33,828 nucleotides of DNA, from NCBI GenBank assembly GCA_019459485.1, contig JAIBEZ010000102.1, positions 1-33,828 on the forward strand. Reading direction: 5' to 3'. Made by a program: the position numbers and the translations under genes. Position 1 is the stretch's first letter, and each line of letters opens with the position of its first letter. Under the pieces are notes generated by a model. That model did no database searches and was not told the DNA's origin. It worked only from the letters and a program-made list of their open reading frames with translations. Shown here in pieces: positions 16,324 through 24,645 of this stretch. Source of the stretch: Prolixibacteraceae bacterium (GTDB lineage Bacteria; Bacteroidota; Bacteroidia; Bacteroidales; Prolixibacteraceae).

Positions 16324-18720
16324 CTATTTTTTGTTCACCGAAAAACCAGTGGTACCGAAACAGATTTTCCCGTTTTTGGTGATTCCTTCCACAAGCACAA
16401 TATAATCGGCCAATTCGTCGGAAGTAAAAAATTCGAAATTTGCTTTACCGTTTTCAAATTTTAATTCAGGATCCCAGTATAACGTGGGTCTGAAATCAGG
16501 CTTTGGAGAGTCGAGGTTTTCCAGTGAATATACCGGAGAATAGAATTTTTTGGATAGAGTATAACCTTTTATTCTTGGTATTAATCTACCTTTTGCATAG
16601 CTGTACATATTATCAGAAGTTGCCTTTTTATAAATGGCTATTAACCCTCTTTCATCAACAACTCCAAGTGTGTCAAGTGCAAAACCTCTGCGAAACCCTG
16701 GATCCATGATGTCAATGATTTCAATTTCACTCATCTGGATAGTCCTGATCTCATTTAAGCTATATTTATGATCCAGTCCATCGATCATAAATTGTACAGG
16801 CCTGTTTTTTAGCATCACTTCATCACCGTAATCAGTCAGAGATGGCAATTTATATCTCAAATAATCGAGTAGATTTTTGAAGGAGTAATCGTTTTTGGTA
16901 ATCAACAAAGTTTTATCTGCCCATGGATAAGCACCGGAACTACGAATAATTGCATTATCTCTATCTTGTACAATATCAATACCATCCAACAAAATAGTTC
17001 CTTCTTCAGGATTGAATTCCAATTCTTTCATTTGCCGGAATGAATTCTTGCGGATAAAATCAGGGTTCAAATCGATATCTAAACAATTGGATTTCAGCAA
17101 CGATAAAGAAACCAGAGAATCTTTTTCAGGTAAAGGGTCAAGCCTAATGTCAAGATTTCGTGATCCATTCTTTGTTTGTGCATTGAGCATCACCTTTAAT
17201 GACTCCAAATAGTATATTTGTTTAAAAAGAAATCGTCCGTTTTTATCAGCGGTGGTTGTTCCTATTCGAAATTTCCTGTACACATAATCCATTGCAAGCA
17301 CTGCTTCAGGAACCGGTGCGTTCCATAAGAGTTTTTTTACGTAACCTGAAACATTGATTCCTGCATCGTTCCAATCTTCAAGCAAGGGTGGGGGAGTTTG
17401 CTCAACATCGTCCCACAAATAGGTACTCCAACCATGCACCAGCATCAGTAAATCAAGCTTTTCGGCTGAAGTATGAAATTGATCATCCACAAAATAGGAA
17501 GCGGGTAACTCAATGGCTCCTTTCAAATCGGAGTCGAGCAGTAAATAGCTTTTAATGTTCTGACTATTCTCTCCGGTACTCAGATGGTTTTTATTTACAA
17601 CTGCCACCGACAGTGTTGAAGTAATCGAATCGCCCGGATCCAAAAGTGCATCAACATCAAGTTTAACTTCCTCGCGGGGCTTAAATTCCTTCTCATTTAA
17701 CTTGAGATTGAGTAAATCGCCACTGCCTTGGTCAACAAAGATGAGGCGTTCGGCTAGCGGATTCAGTGCGGTATCAACTAAGGTGATCTTCGAAATCCCA
17801 TTGGGGAACAGGGTCTTTTTTACTTTAATATCCTGAGTGTTACCAATCATTTCAACTTTTTGATGGAATAGGGAAGCTCCTTTATGGGAAGCCACGAAAT
17901 AAAATTCCGGATAATTGTCATCTTTCATGTCCGTTAATACTTCAAACATCAGTGATTCACCTTCTGGTTTATAGTTCAGGCAAATACCATTTGCTTTGGC
18001 AGGCGGAAGCTGTATTTTCAGTTCGGGATAGCGATCGATGGTTGCATGGTAACTTACACCGTCTTCAGGCACCAGGATAAATTTACCCATCCCCAGATAA
18101 CTGGTGGCAAACGAAGTAATGGAATCACCGCGATCATTCCTGATTTGACCAGTTATATCAATTCCTCTTCCTTTTTGGTCAATAGCTTTGAATGCCACTG
18201 TATTTGAAACATTTAGCACCAGACTTCCGCCTTCTGGCAAAAATGAAACATCAATTTTAGAACTGTCGGTTTGAAGTTTTTCTATCTCGTCAAATGATCT
18301 GATAGATTTGTAGATGATAATTTTCTTATGGAAAAGGGCTTCTTCACCAAAGTTTTCGAGGTATTTGGTATATGCCCTGATGGTATAAATTCCGCCAGCC
18401 AGCGAATCGGTTCTAAATTCGCCATGTGCCTGACCCTTGATCGAAAACAGCATCAAATCTTTTACAACACGACCATTATCGGCCACCAACTGGACAAAAA
18501 TATTTCTGAAATTTGAATTCAGTTGATGGGTAGCCCCGTTTACCTGGTAAGCTTTCAGCCAGATGATGTCTCCTGTGGCGTATTGTTCGCGATCGACATG
18601 AACATACAATTTTTCGAAAGGAGGTATTTTTTTCGAATTGATCAGGGCTTGAATCTCCTGAGCTGAAATACTTACCCAAAGCGATAAGGTAATTAGTAGG
18701 AAAATGGCTATTTTTTTCAT
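16324..18720 (-). CDS. Exported MG2-like/TonB-plug-like protein, paralogue 1
   Basis: 798 residues with a signal peptide ending ...LWVSISA before QEIQ. Residues about 30-150 (FEKLYVHVDREQYATGDIIW, and later GGIYTIRAYTKYLEN) form an alpha-2-macroglobulin MG2-type beta domain. Further beta-rich domains follow, with repeated KEFKPREEVKLDVDALLDPG-like segments. A TonB-receptor plug-like region lies near 575-690 (DDYGDE-like loop, then VQFMIDGLDH and IEIIDIMD). The C-terminal part contains RPTLYWDPEL and FFTSDELADYIV. There is no outer-membrane barrel, so this is not a receptor itself. The family is common in Bacteroidota and poorly understood; a role in surface assembly or transport at the outer membrane is a guess. 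It is followed in tandem by a close paralogue (18781-21144) with a 60-bp gap, in the same direction. Confidence 0.85.
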   Translation of the reverse strand: MKKIAIFLLITLSLWVSISAQEIQALINSKKIPPFEKLYVHVDREQYATGDIIWLKAYQVNGATHQLNSNFRNIFVQLVADNGRVVKDLMLFSIKGQAHGEFRTDSLAGGIYTIRAYTKYLENFGEEALFHKKIIIYKSIRSFDEIEKLQTDSSKIDVSFLPEGGSLVLNVSNTVAFKAIDQKGRGIDITGQIRNDRGDSITSFATSYLGMGKFILVPEDGVSYHATIDRYPELKIQLPPAKANGICLNYKPEGESLMFEVLTDMKDDNYPEFYFVASHKGASLFHQKVEMIGNTQDIKVKKTLFPNGISKITLVDTALNPLAERLIFVDQGSGDLLNLKLNEKEFKPREEVKLDVDALLDPGDSITSTLSVAVVNKNHLSTGENSQNIKSYLLLDSDLKGAIELPASYFVDDQFHTSAEKLDLLMLVHGWSTYLWDDVEQTPPPLLEDWNDAGINVSGYVKKLLWNAPVPEAVLAMDYVYRKFRIGTTTADKNGRFLFKQIYYLESLKVMLNAQTKNGSRNLDIRLDPLPEKDSLVSLSLLKSNCLDIDLNPDFIRKNSFRQMKELEFNPEEGTILLDGIDIVQDRDNAIIRSSGAYPWADKTLLITKNDYSFKNLLDYLRYKLPSLTDYGDEVMLKNRPVQFMIDGLDHKYSLNEIRTIQMSEIEIIDIMDPGFRRGFALDTLGVVDERGLIAIYKKATSDNMYSYAKGRLIPRIKGYTLSKKFYSPVYSLENLDSPKPDFRPTLYWDPELKFENGKANFEFFTSDELADYIVLVEGITKNGKICFGTTGFSVNKK

Positions 18721-18780
18721 TTACCTGGATAATTTTATCTTTATTTGGCAAATTGCATCAAATTCCGAAGATACACTTTA

Positions 18781-21144
18781 TTACTTTTTATCCACTTTAA
18801 AACTGGTTGTACCAAAACAGATTTTTCCGTTTTTGGTGATGCCTTCCATGTAAACTAAATAATCCGCTGCCTCATCTGATGTGAAAAAGTCAAGATTTGC
18901 CTTTCCGTTTACAAAACTAACATCCGGATTCCAGTATAAAGTGGGCCTAAAATCAGGACGGGGAGAATCAATGTTTTCGAGCGTATATTTTGGCGAATAA
19001 AATATGGCAGGCCGGTCAAATCCCCTTATTTCCGGAATTATTCTTCCTTTTATGTACATATTATAATTCGCAACAAGATAATCGGGCTTCCGGTAAATGG
19101 CAAATATTGTCCGCCGTGTAAACTGATCAGTCCATATATCCAATGTCTCAATATCTCTCATCCTGACATTTCTGAAGTCCCTAAGATCAAAATTCATCCC
19201 GTCAACCATATACATTACGCTAGTGTTTTCATAGATAACAGAGTCCCCGTATGCATATACTGAAGCAAATCTGTGCACTAATAACTCAATTATGTTCGGG
19301 AATCGGCAATCATCCTTGTTCAGTGTGATTGTTTTATCTGCGTATGCATAAGCGCCAAAGCTGCGGGCAAATGAAAATGTCTTTTTCTCCACAATATCAA
19401 CACCTTCCAATAAAGTGGTTCCCTTTTCAGGATTAAATTCTATTTCCTTCATTTGCCGGAATGAATTATCGCGGTTAAAATTCGGGTTCAAATCAATATC
19501 AAAACTGTTGGATTTCAGTAACGATACCGATACAACTGAATCCTTTTCCGGTAAGGGATCAAGTATTATTTCGAGATTCCGCGATCCATCCTTTGTTTGC
19601 GCATTCATCATCACAGTTAATGTATCAATAAAGAATACATTTTTGAAAAGAAACCGGCCGTTTTGATCGGCCGTGGTGGTGCCAATATGATTGTTCCTGA
19701 ACACATAATCCATTGCAATCTTTGCTTCAGGAACAGGGGCTTTCCACAATAGTTTTTTTATATAACCCGAAACATTGGTACCGACATCGTTCCAATCGTT
19801 TAACGAAGGGGCTGGCGTTTGTTCAATATCATCCCACAGATAGGTTCTCCACCCATGCACCAGCATCAGTAAATCAAGCTTTTCGGCAGAGGTGTGAAAT
19901 TGATCATCGACAAAATATGCTGCCGGAGACTCAATGGCGCCTTTCAGATCGGAGTCAAGAAGCAAATAGCTTTTAATGTTTTGACTATTTTCGCCGGTAC
20001 TTAAATAGTTTCTGTTTACAACAGCCACCGACATGGTTGACATGATGGAATCGCCCGGTTCCAAAAGCGCGTCAATATCTAATTTTACTTCCTCGCGCGG
20101 CTTGAATTCTTTTTGGTTCAACCGCAAATTCAGCCAATCCGTTTTGCCATTGTCAACAAAAATAAGCCGTTCTGCAAGCGGGTTCAGGGACATGTCGAGC
20201 AGAGTGATCTTTAAAATTCCTTTTGGGAGCGGGTTTTTATCCACCTTAATGGCTTGGGTATGATGATCAGCCATGTCAATTTTTTTATTGAAAATAACGA
20301 TTCCTTTGTGAGAGGCCACAAAGTAAAATTCAGGAAACTTATCCAGATTCATATTTACTGATATTTCAAACATCAGTGATTCTCCATCCGCTTTATAATT
20401 CATGCAAATACCGTTTACTTTGGCAGGCGGAAGCGAAATTTTCATTTCAGGATACTGATCAATTGTTGCATAGTAATTCAAACCGTCCTGAGGCATCATC
20501 GAAAACTTTCCCATTCCATGGTAAGTTGAGGCGAAAGAAGTAATGAGATCTCCGCCATCATTAAAAATTTTCCCGCTTACATAAATTCCACGCCCTTTTT
20601 GATCGATGGCTTTAAAAGCTACATTATTTGCTGCGTTGGGCACCAGACTCCCACTTTCAGGCAAAAAAGAAACATCGATTTTTTGATCGTCGGGTTGCTC
20701 TTTTTCAGTCAAATCAACTGAATTGAATGATTTGGAAATCCATATTTTTTTGTGAAAACAAGCTTCCTCGCCAAAATTTTCGATGTATTTAGTATATGCC
20801 CTTATTGTATATTGCCCGTCGGCCAACAATTTAGTTTCAAATTCACCACTTGCCTGACCATTGATTGAAATCAAATAGAGATCTTTTACCACTTTTCCTT
20901 CTTCGGAAATAAGTTGAACGTAAACATTCCTGAGATTTGAATTCAGTTGATGGGTGATTCCGTTCACATGGTAAATTTTCATCCAGATTTTGTCGCCGGA
21001 AGCATACAATTCCCGATCGACATGAACATATAATTTTTCGAAAAGAAGTGGTTTTTTAGTGGAAATCCATTCGTCGATATTCTGTGCCGAAAGCTGGGTA
21101 AAAAAGGATAACAGGAAAAGGAAAGCAGTAGTTAGTTTTTTCAT
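18781..21144 (-). CDS. Exported MG2-like/TonB-plug-like protein, paralogue 2
   Basis: 787 residues with a signal peptide ending ...FFTQLSA before QNID. It aligns almost without gaps to the adjacent 798-residue protein: FEKLYVHVDRELYASGDKIW in the MG2-type domain, the segment QNIKSYLLLDSDLKGAIE, and a C-terminal RPTLYWNPDV. The two diverge most in the plug-like region (about 575-690), where this copy has MYMVDGMNFDLRDFRNVRM and lacks a stretch found in paralogue 1. It lies upstream of paralogue 1 and the two are probably co-transcribed. The same uncertainty about function applies. Long matching DNA stretches between the two genes indicate a relatively recent tandem duplication or gene conversion in the shared parts. 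Confidence 0.85.
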   Translation of the reverse strand: MKKLTTAFLFLLSFFTQLSAQNIDEWISTKKPLLFEKLYVHVDRELYASGDKIWMKIYHVNGITHQLNSNLRNVYVQLISEEGKVVKDLYLISINGQASGEFETKLLADGQYTIRAYTKYIENFGEEACFHKKIWISKSFNSVDLTEKEQPDDQKIDVSFLPESGSLVPNAANNVAFKAIDQKGRGIYVSGKIFNDGGDLITSFASTYHGMGKFSMMPQDGLNYYATIDQYPEMKISLPPAKVNGICMNYKADGESLMFEISVNMNLDKFPEFYFVASHKGIVIFNKKIDMADHHTQAIKVDKNPLPKGILKITLLDMSLNPLAERLIFVDNGKTDWLNLRLNQKEFKPREEVKLDIDALLEPGDSIMSTMSVAVVNRNYLSTGENSQNIKSYLLLDSDLKGAIESPAAYFVDDQFHTSAEKLDLLMLVHGWRTYLWDDIEQTPAPSLNDWNDVGTNVSGYIKKLLWKAPVPEAKIAMDYVFRNNHIGTTTADQNGRFLFKNVFFIDTLTVMMNAQTKDGSRNLEIILDPLPEKDSVVSVSLLKSNSFDIDLNPNFNRDNSFRQMKEIEFNPEKGTTLLEGVDIVEKKTFSFARSFGAYAYADKTITLNKDDCRFPNIIELLVHRFASVYAYGDSVIYENTSVMYMVDGMNFDLRDFRNVRMRDIETLDIWTDQFTRRTIFAIYRKPDYLVANYNMYIKGRIIPEIRGFDRPAIFYSPKYTLENIDSPRPDFRPTLYWNPDVSFVNGKANLDFFTSDEAADYLVYMEGITKNGKICFGTTSFKVDKK

Positions 21145-21198
21145 TTTCTGTAATAATTAAGGAAGGTTAATAATTACCATAAATATAACGAACATTAA

Positions 21199-21232
21199 AT
21201 AACAAATGCCCCATTCCTGGAGCATTTGTTAT
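21199..21232 (-). terminator. Hairpin downstream of the GH20 gene
   Basis: ATAACAAATGC (21199-21209) pairs with GCATTTGTTAT (21222-21232), 11 bp perfect, with a few extra pairs inside after one mismatch. It lies about 20 bp after the stop of the minus-strand hexosaminidase gene. The following T-run is short, so it may be a modest terminator or an mRNA-end stabiliser. Confidence 0.55.
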
Positions 21233-21252
21233 AAAATTTATATTATTGATCG

Positions 21253-22821
21253 TTATTTTTTATCCTTTGCATCCCAATCCACCATTTTGGATGGATAGAA
21301 ACTGATATTCATTGCTTTCATGCGCTCGCCATGGTTTGCCAAACGAACTTTGTACTCGTCCCAGTTTCGCAATTCGACTGGTGTCCAGCCAATTTCGGCA
21401 TAACCCAGCAGACGTGGAAAAATCAGGTATTCGGCTTCAAAACGGTTCGATACAGTTTCAGACCAAAGCGGCGCTTCAATGCCAATGATGTTTTCCCTTT
21501 TAATTTCCGGAACCAGATTGGCCGGATCCCAGTTGTAACCTTTGTCAACTTCAATATAAGCAGCCCAATGCAAACCAAACGTACTGGTCGAATCGTACTG
21601 CATGTCGAGGTAGGCATTTTTTGAAGGCGACATCAGTACTTTTGCACCTTGCTCAACGCCTTTGATTGCATTTTCGGCTTTGGCCCAGTATTGCACAACT
21701 GTATTTGGTTTTAAGGTTGAAAGTGCAATTTCGTCCCAACCAAACACTTGTTTGCCGTTTGCAATTACAATGTCCTGAACACGGTTAATAAACGGAATGT
21801 AATCTTCAATCTTGGTAGAATGCGATTCGTCGCCACCGATGTGAATGTACTGACCGGGTGTTAAAGCTGCCAGCTCGCGGATTACATCGTCTACAAATTT
21901 GTAGGTAAGCTCTTTGTGCGTGTCCAGTGAACTGAAGCCCACTTCGATACCGGTATATAATTCGGTGGCTTTGCCATCGGCGTTTAATTCGGGATACGAA
22001 GCCAGAGCGGCATTGGTATGGCCAGGCATGTCAATTTCAGGAACAATTGTAATGAACCTGTCCTGAGCATATTTTACGATGCCGGAATATTGTTCCTGAG
22101 TATAAAATCCACCCGGACCGCCACCAACTTCGGTACTTCCGCCATGTGTGGTAAGATTTGGCCACGATTTAATTTCGATTCTCCAACCCTGATCGTCGGA
22201 CAAATGCAAATGCAACATGTTCATTTTGTAGGTTGCCAACTGGTCAATCAGTGCTTTCACTTCCTCCACTTCAAAGAAATGGCGGGCAACATCGAGCATC
22301 GAACCACGATAGCCATACACCGGATAATCGCGGATTGTTCCGGTTGCCATTTTCCAGGGTCCTTGCTGTGCCGTTGCCAATTCTACTTTTGAAGGCAAAA
22401 GCTGACGAATGGTCTGCACACCGTAAAACAATCCGGCAGGTTTGTTTGCAGTCAGGTTCACAGATTTTTCGGTGATTGTCAGTTCATAACCTTCATCTCC
22501 CAACTCTGCATCGTTTTCTGACAACGACAAATAAATACTTCCGGAGGCGGGAGCTTCGGCGGTTGTTTTCACTTCGATTCCCAATCCGGTAGAAGGGTTC
22601 AGTTTATCGGCCAGGTATTGGCCAATTTGAAGTAGTTCTGCTGATTCGCCCTGAACGTAAATATCCGTTTGATCAGTCAAATCGAATGAATCGCCTGTTG
22701 GAACAACTGAAACAGGTTTCGGGATAATGTTTTCTTTTGAAAGATCGGTTGGCTGACAAGCCATTTGCCCAAACAGGACGGCTAAAACCACAAAAGCCAA
22801 AATAGTGTTTTGTTTTTTCAT
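21253..22821 (-). CDS. Beta-N-acetylhexosaminidase, GH20 family, lipoprotein
   Basis: 522 residues. The N-terminus has a lipobox (LFGQMAC, Cys22), so it is a membrane-attached lipoprotein. Residues 30-150 form the small GH20b-type alpha/beta domain, and 168-500 the TIM barrel. Seen motifs are YRGSMLDVARHFF (171-183, substrate Arg172), HLHLSDDQGWR (204-214), EIDMPGHTNA (262-271) and YIHIGGDES (325-333) with the Asp331-Glu332 pair, the polarising and acid/base residues of substrate-assisted catalysis. Late aromatic residues (for example VQYWAKAE and APLWSET) shape the -1 pocket. It removes terminal GlcNAc/GalNAc from chitin fragments, host or algal glycans, or peptidoglycan pieces; which one cannot be told. 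It is complete, with no missing key residue, and is separated from the EamA gene by a terminator. Confidence 0.93.
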   Translation of the reverse strand: MKKQNTILAFVVLAVLFGQMACQPTDLSKENIIPKPVSVVPTGDSFDLTDQTDIYVQGESAELLQIGQYLADKLNPSTGLGIEVKTTAEAPASGSIYLSLSENDAELGDEGYELTITEKSVNLTANKPAGLFYGVQTIRQLLPSKVELATAQQGPWKMATGTIRDYPVYGYRGSMLDVARHFFEVEEVKALIDQLATYKMNMLHLHLSDDQGWRIEIKSWPNLTTHGGSTEVGGGPGGFYTQEQYSGIVKYAQDRFITIVPEIDMPGHTNAALASYPELNADGKATELYTGIEVGFSSLDTHKELTYKFVDDVIRELAALTPGQYIHIGGDESHSTKIEDYIPFINRVQDIVIANGKQVFGWDEIALSTLKPNTVVQYWAKAENAIKGVEQGAKVLMSPSKNAYLDMQYDSTSTFGLHWAAYIEVDKGYNWDPANLVPEIKRENIIGIEAPLWSETVSNRFEAEYLIFPRLLGYAEIGWTPVELRNWDEYKVRLANHGERMKAMNISFYPSKMVDWDAKDKK

Positions 22822-22887
22822 TTTAGTAACGGTTAAATTGGTATTGGTTATAAATTAAGTTTAAAGTTAAATGTTTTTTTTACGAAA

Positions 22888-22934
22888 AGTCATCCGATGA
22901 ATTTATTATTAGAACAAATGTTCATCGGATGACT
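22888..22934 (-). terminator. Terminator of the EamA transporter gene
   Basis: AGTCATCCGATGAA (22888-22901) and TTCATCGGATGACT (22921-22934) are perfect 14-bp inverted repeats with a 19-nt loop, ending 8 bp from the stop codon of the minus-strand gene. On the minus strand the stem is followed by TTTT. Confidence 0.75.
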
Positions 22935-22941
22935 CTGTTGA

Positions 22942-23826
22942 TTATTCAACCAGTTTTAAAATTCGTGTTTTTTTGCCAATCCTGAAATTTATAATGACCA
23001 GTGCAAAACAGGAACCTACGATGACAAACGCTCCAGTCATTTCGATGGTTGTAAACTGTTCATGAAAAATCAACCATCCTGAAAGCAGGTTAAAAACAGG
23101 AACCATCGACTGAAGCAGCGATCCGGTGGCAACATTCACGTAGCGGTATCCTTCGGTCATGAACAACTGCCCGATGGTGGCTACGATTCCGACAAGGACC
23201 AGCAAAAGCAGCTCGTTCAGATTACCCTTGGCCTGTGTGGCGCCCGATGGAATTAAAAACAACCAGAACCCGACAATGCACTGCGAAAAGAAAATGGCAT
23301 ACGAATTATCGCTGTTGTGCAGCTTTTTCACAAACACAACTGCCAGACCGGTGGTTACAGATCCGGCAATTGCAATCAGTTCGTAGATTCCCATTCCTGC
23401 CAGCGATTCTTTTCCTCCCACCGAGAGCAATACCAGTCCTGCAAACGAAATAAATATGACGACGAACTTGATGGGCTCCACTTTTTCTTTCAGGATAAGC
23501 ATACTGAACAATGTGGCAAATATGGGATACGAATAAACATACACGGAACCCTTGCCAACTCCCAGTTTTATAATTGCCAGATAGAACAGATATACTGCAA
23601 TACCGCCAACGATTCCGCGCCAGAAAAGATTTTTTTTGTCGTTAAACCTGAGATTTATAATTCCGAAAAGAGATAAAATTCCGAGGATGCCAAGGCCGAT
23701 TGCAAAGCGGAAAAAGGTGGTCTGGTAGCTCGACACATTGGGAACTGCTTTTACCAAAACAGCCATCAGTGCAAAGAAGACAACTGATCCCAAAGTTAAA
23801 AAGATCCCTTTCGAATTATCCGACAT
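22942..23826 (-). CDS. EamA/DMT-family inner-membrane transporter
   Basis: 294 residues from the chosen start, with about ten hydrophobic helices in two homologous EamA halves (about 5-140 and 150-285). The motif YLFYLAIIKLGVGKGSVYVY (end of the first half) and the second-half YVNVATGSLLQSMVPVFNLL are typical. DMT transporters export or exchange metabolites such as amino acids or nucleotide sugars, and the substrate here is unknown. The frame stays open to 23862, but the ATG at 23826 (MSDNSKGIF) is the better start because a TAGTTTTG -7-like box lies at 23851-23858, inside the longer version. It has its own terminator and is not obviously linked to its neighbours. Confidence 0.88.
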   Translation of the reverse strand: MSDNSKGIFLTLGSVVFFALMAVLVKAVPNVSSYQTTFFRFAIGLGILGILSLFGIINLRFNDKKNLFWRGIVGGIAVYLFYLAIIKLGVGKGSVYVYSYPIFATLFSMLILKEKVEPIKFVVIFISFAGLVLLSVGGKESLAGMGIYELIAIAGSVTTGLAVVFVKKLHNSDNSYAIFFSQCIVGFWLFLIPSGATQAKGNLNELLLLVLVGIVATIGQLFMTEGYRYVNVATGSLLQSMVPVFNLLSGWLIFHEQFTTIEMTGAFVIVGSCFALVIINFRIGKKTRILKLVE

Positions 23827-23850
23827 ACAAATAATTGAGAATTTGAACAG

Positions 23851-23858
23851 CAAAACTA
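23851..23858 (-). promoter_or_regulatory. Candidate -7 box of the EamA gene
   Basis: On the minus strand this reads TAGTTTTG, matching TAnnTTTG, 24 bp before the preferred ATG. No -33 box is found at the right spacing, so the call is weak. Confidence 0.35.
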
Positions 23859-23920
23859 CCAATATTATCCTGAATTACAGATGACAATTACCGGTCGATT
23901 TTCATTTCGGCAATCATAAA

Positions 23921-23943
23921 AAACCCCGCACTTGGCGGGGTTT
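23921..23943 (-). terminator. Terminator of the cyclophilin gene
   Basis: AAACCCCGC (23921-23929) pairs with GCGGGGTTT (23935-23943) across a 5-nt loop, 7 bp after the stop codon. On the minus strand a T-run follows, making a typical rho-independent terminator. Confidence 0.88.
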
Positions 23944-23950
23944 CTAAAAT

Positions 23951-24388
23951 CTATTCTTCAATAACAACGATCTTCTCAATTAAATCTCCCTGCCTGATGG
24001 CGTCAATCACTTCGAGGCCTTCGTAAACCTTACCGAAACAGGTATGTTTACGATCGAGGTGCGAGGTGTTTTTGCGACTGTGGCAAACAAAAAACTGCGA
24101 TCCGCCGGTGTTTTTTCCGGCATGTGCCATCGACAAAACACCGCGATCGTGATACTGGTTTTCGCCATCCAGTTCGCAAGGAATTTTATAGCCCGGACCA
24201 CCTGCACCGGTGCCGTTTGGGCAACCACCCTGAATCACAAAATCAGGAATCACACGGTGGAAAGTCAGTCCGTCGTAAAAACCACTTTTCGATAACTTGA
24301 TAAAGTTCGCAACAGTTCCGGGTGCATCCTGATCGTAAAAATTAACTTTCATGACACCTTTGCTGGTATAAATCTCTGCTTTGCTCAT
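23951..24388 (-). CDS. Cyclophilin-type peptidyl-prolyl cis-trans isomerase
   Basis: 145 residues, single-domain cyclophilin with no signal peptide, so cytoplasmic. The active-site signature [13 protein letters not shown] (43-55) has the catalytic Arg45, and GGSQFFV (95-101) and [13 protein letters not shown] (109-121) complete the binding groove. The last usually reads HLDGKHTxFG, and the Arg in place of Gly is a small deviation. It speeds up cis-trans isomerisation of Xaa-Pro bonds during folding. The gene is monocistronic: a promoter-like sequence lies just upstream and a strong terminator follows. Confidence 0.95.
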   Translation of the reverse strand: MSKAEIYTSKGVMKVNFYDQDAPGTVANFIKLSKSGFYDGLTFHRVIPDFVIQGGCPNGTGAGGPGYKIPCELDGENQYHDRGVLSMAHAGKNTGGSQFFVCHSRKNTSHLDRKHTCFGKVYEGLEVIDAIRQGDLIEKIVVIEE

Positions 24389-24412
24389 TGTTTAAAATTT
24401 AAAATGTAGGTG

Positions 24413-24442
24413 CAAAAATACGAATAAACTAACTTATCACAA
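24413..24442 (-). promoter_or_regulatory. Bacteroidota-type promoter of the cyclophilin gene
   Basis: Read on the minus strand: TTG (24442-24440), 19 bp, then TATTTTTG (24420-24413), matching the -33/-7 consensus of Bacteroidota. The start point would lie near 24406, leaving a leader of about 18 nt. Confidence 0.6.
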
Positions 24443-24505
24443 CACGAAGGGATTGTGATAAGTTAATCCGTCACTTTTTTCCTTTCGGGAAATCTTTTAA
24501 TTCGG

Positions 24506-24586
24506 ACTCACCCCCTCGCACCAAGGTGCTCGCCCCTCTCTTTTTGAAAGAGAGGGGGAAGTCCGCCTGCGGACTTAGGGGTGAGT
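24506..24586. repeat. Cloverleaf-shaped intergenic repeat of nested palindromes
   Basis: An outer stem ACTCACCCC (24506-24514) / GGGGTGAGT (24578-24586) encloses three adjacent hairpins: GCACC-GGTGC (24518-24529), an 11-bp stem CCCCTCTCTTT/AAAGAGAGGGG (24533-24557) and AAGTCCGC-GCGGACTT (24559-24576). It lies between the cyclophilin and DUF4256 genes. It resembles interspersed intergenic repeats seen in Bacteroidota genomes (recalled, not searched). It carries no coding capacity. Confidence 0.75.
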
Positions 24587-24645
24587 TTGAGATATTTAAA
24601 ATCCAAATAAACTTGAATAGAATATTTGCCAACAGGATTTCAAAT

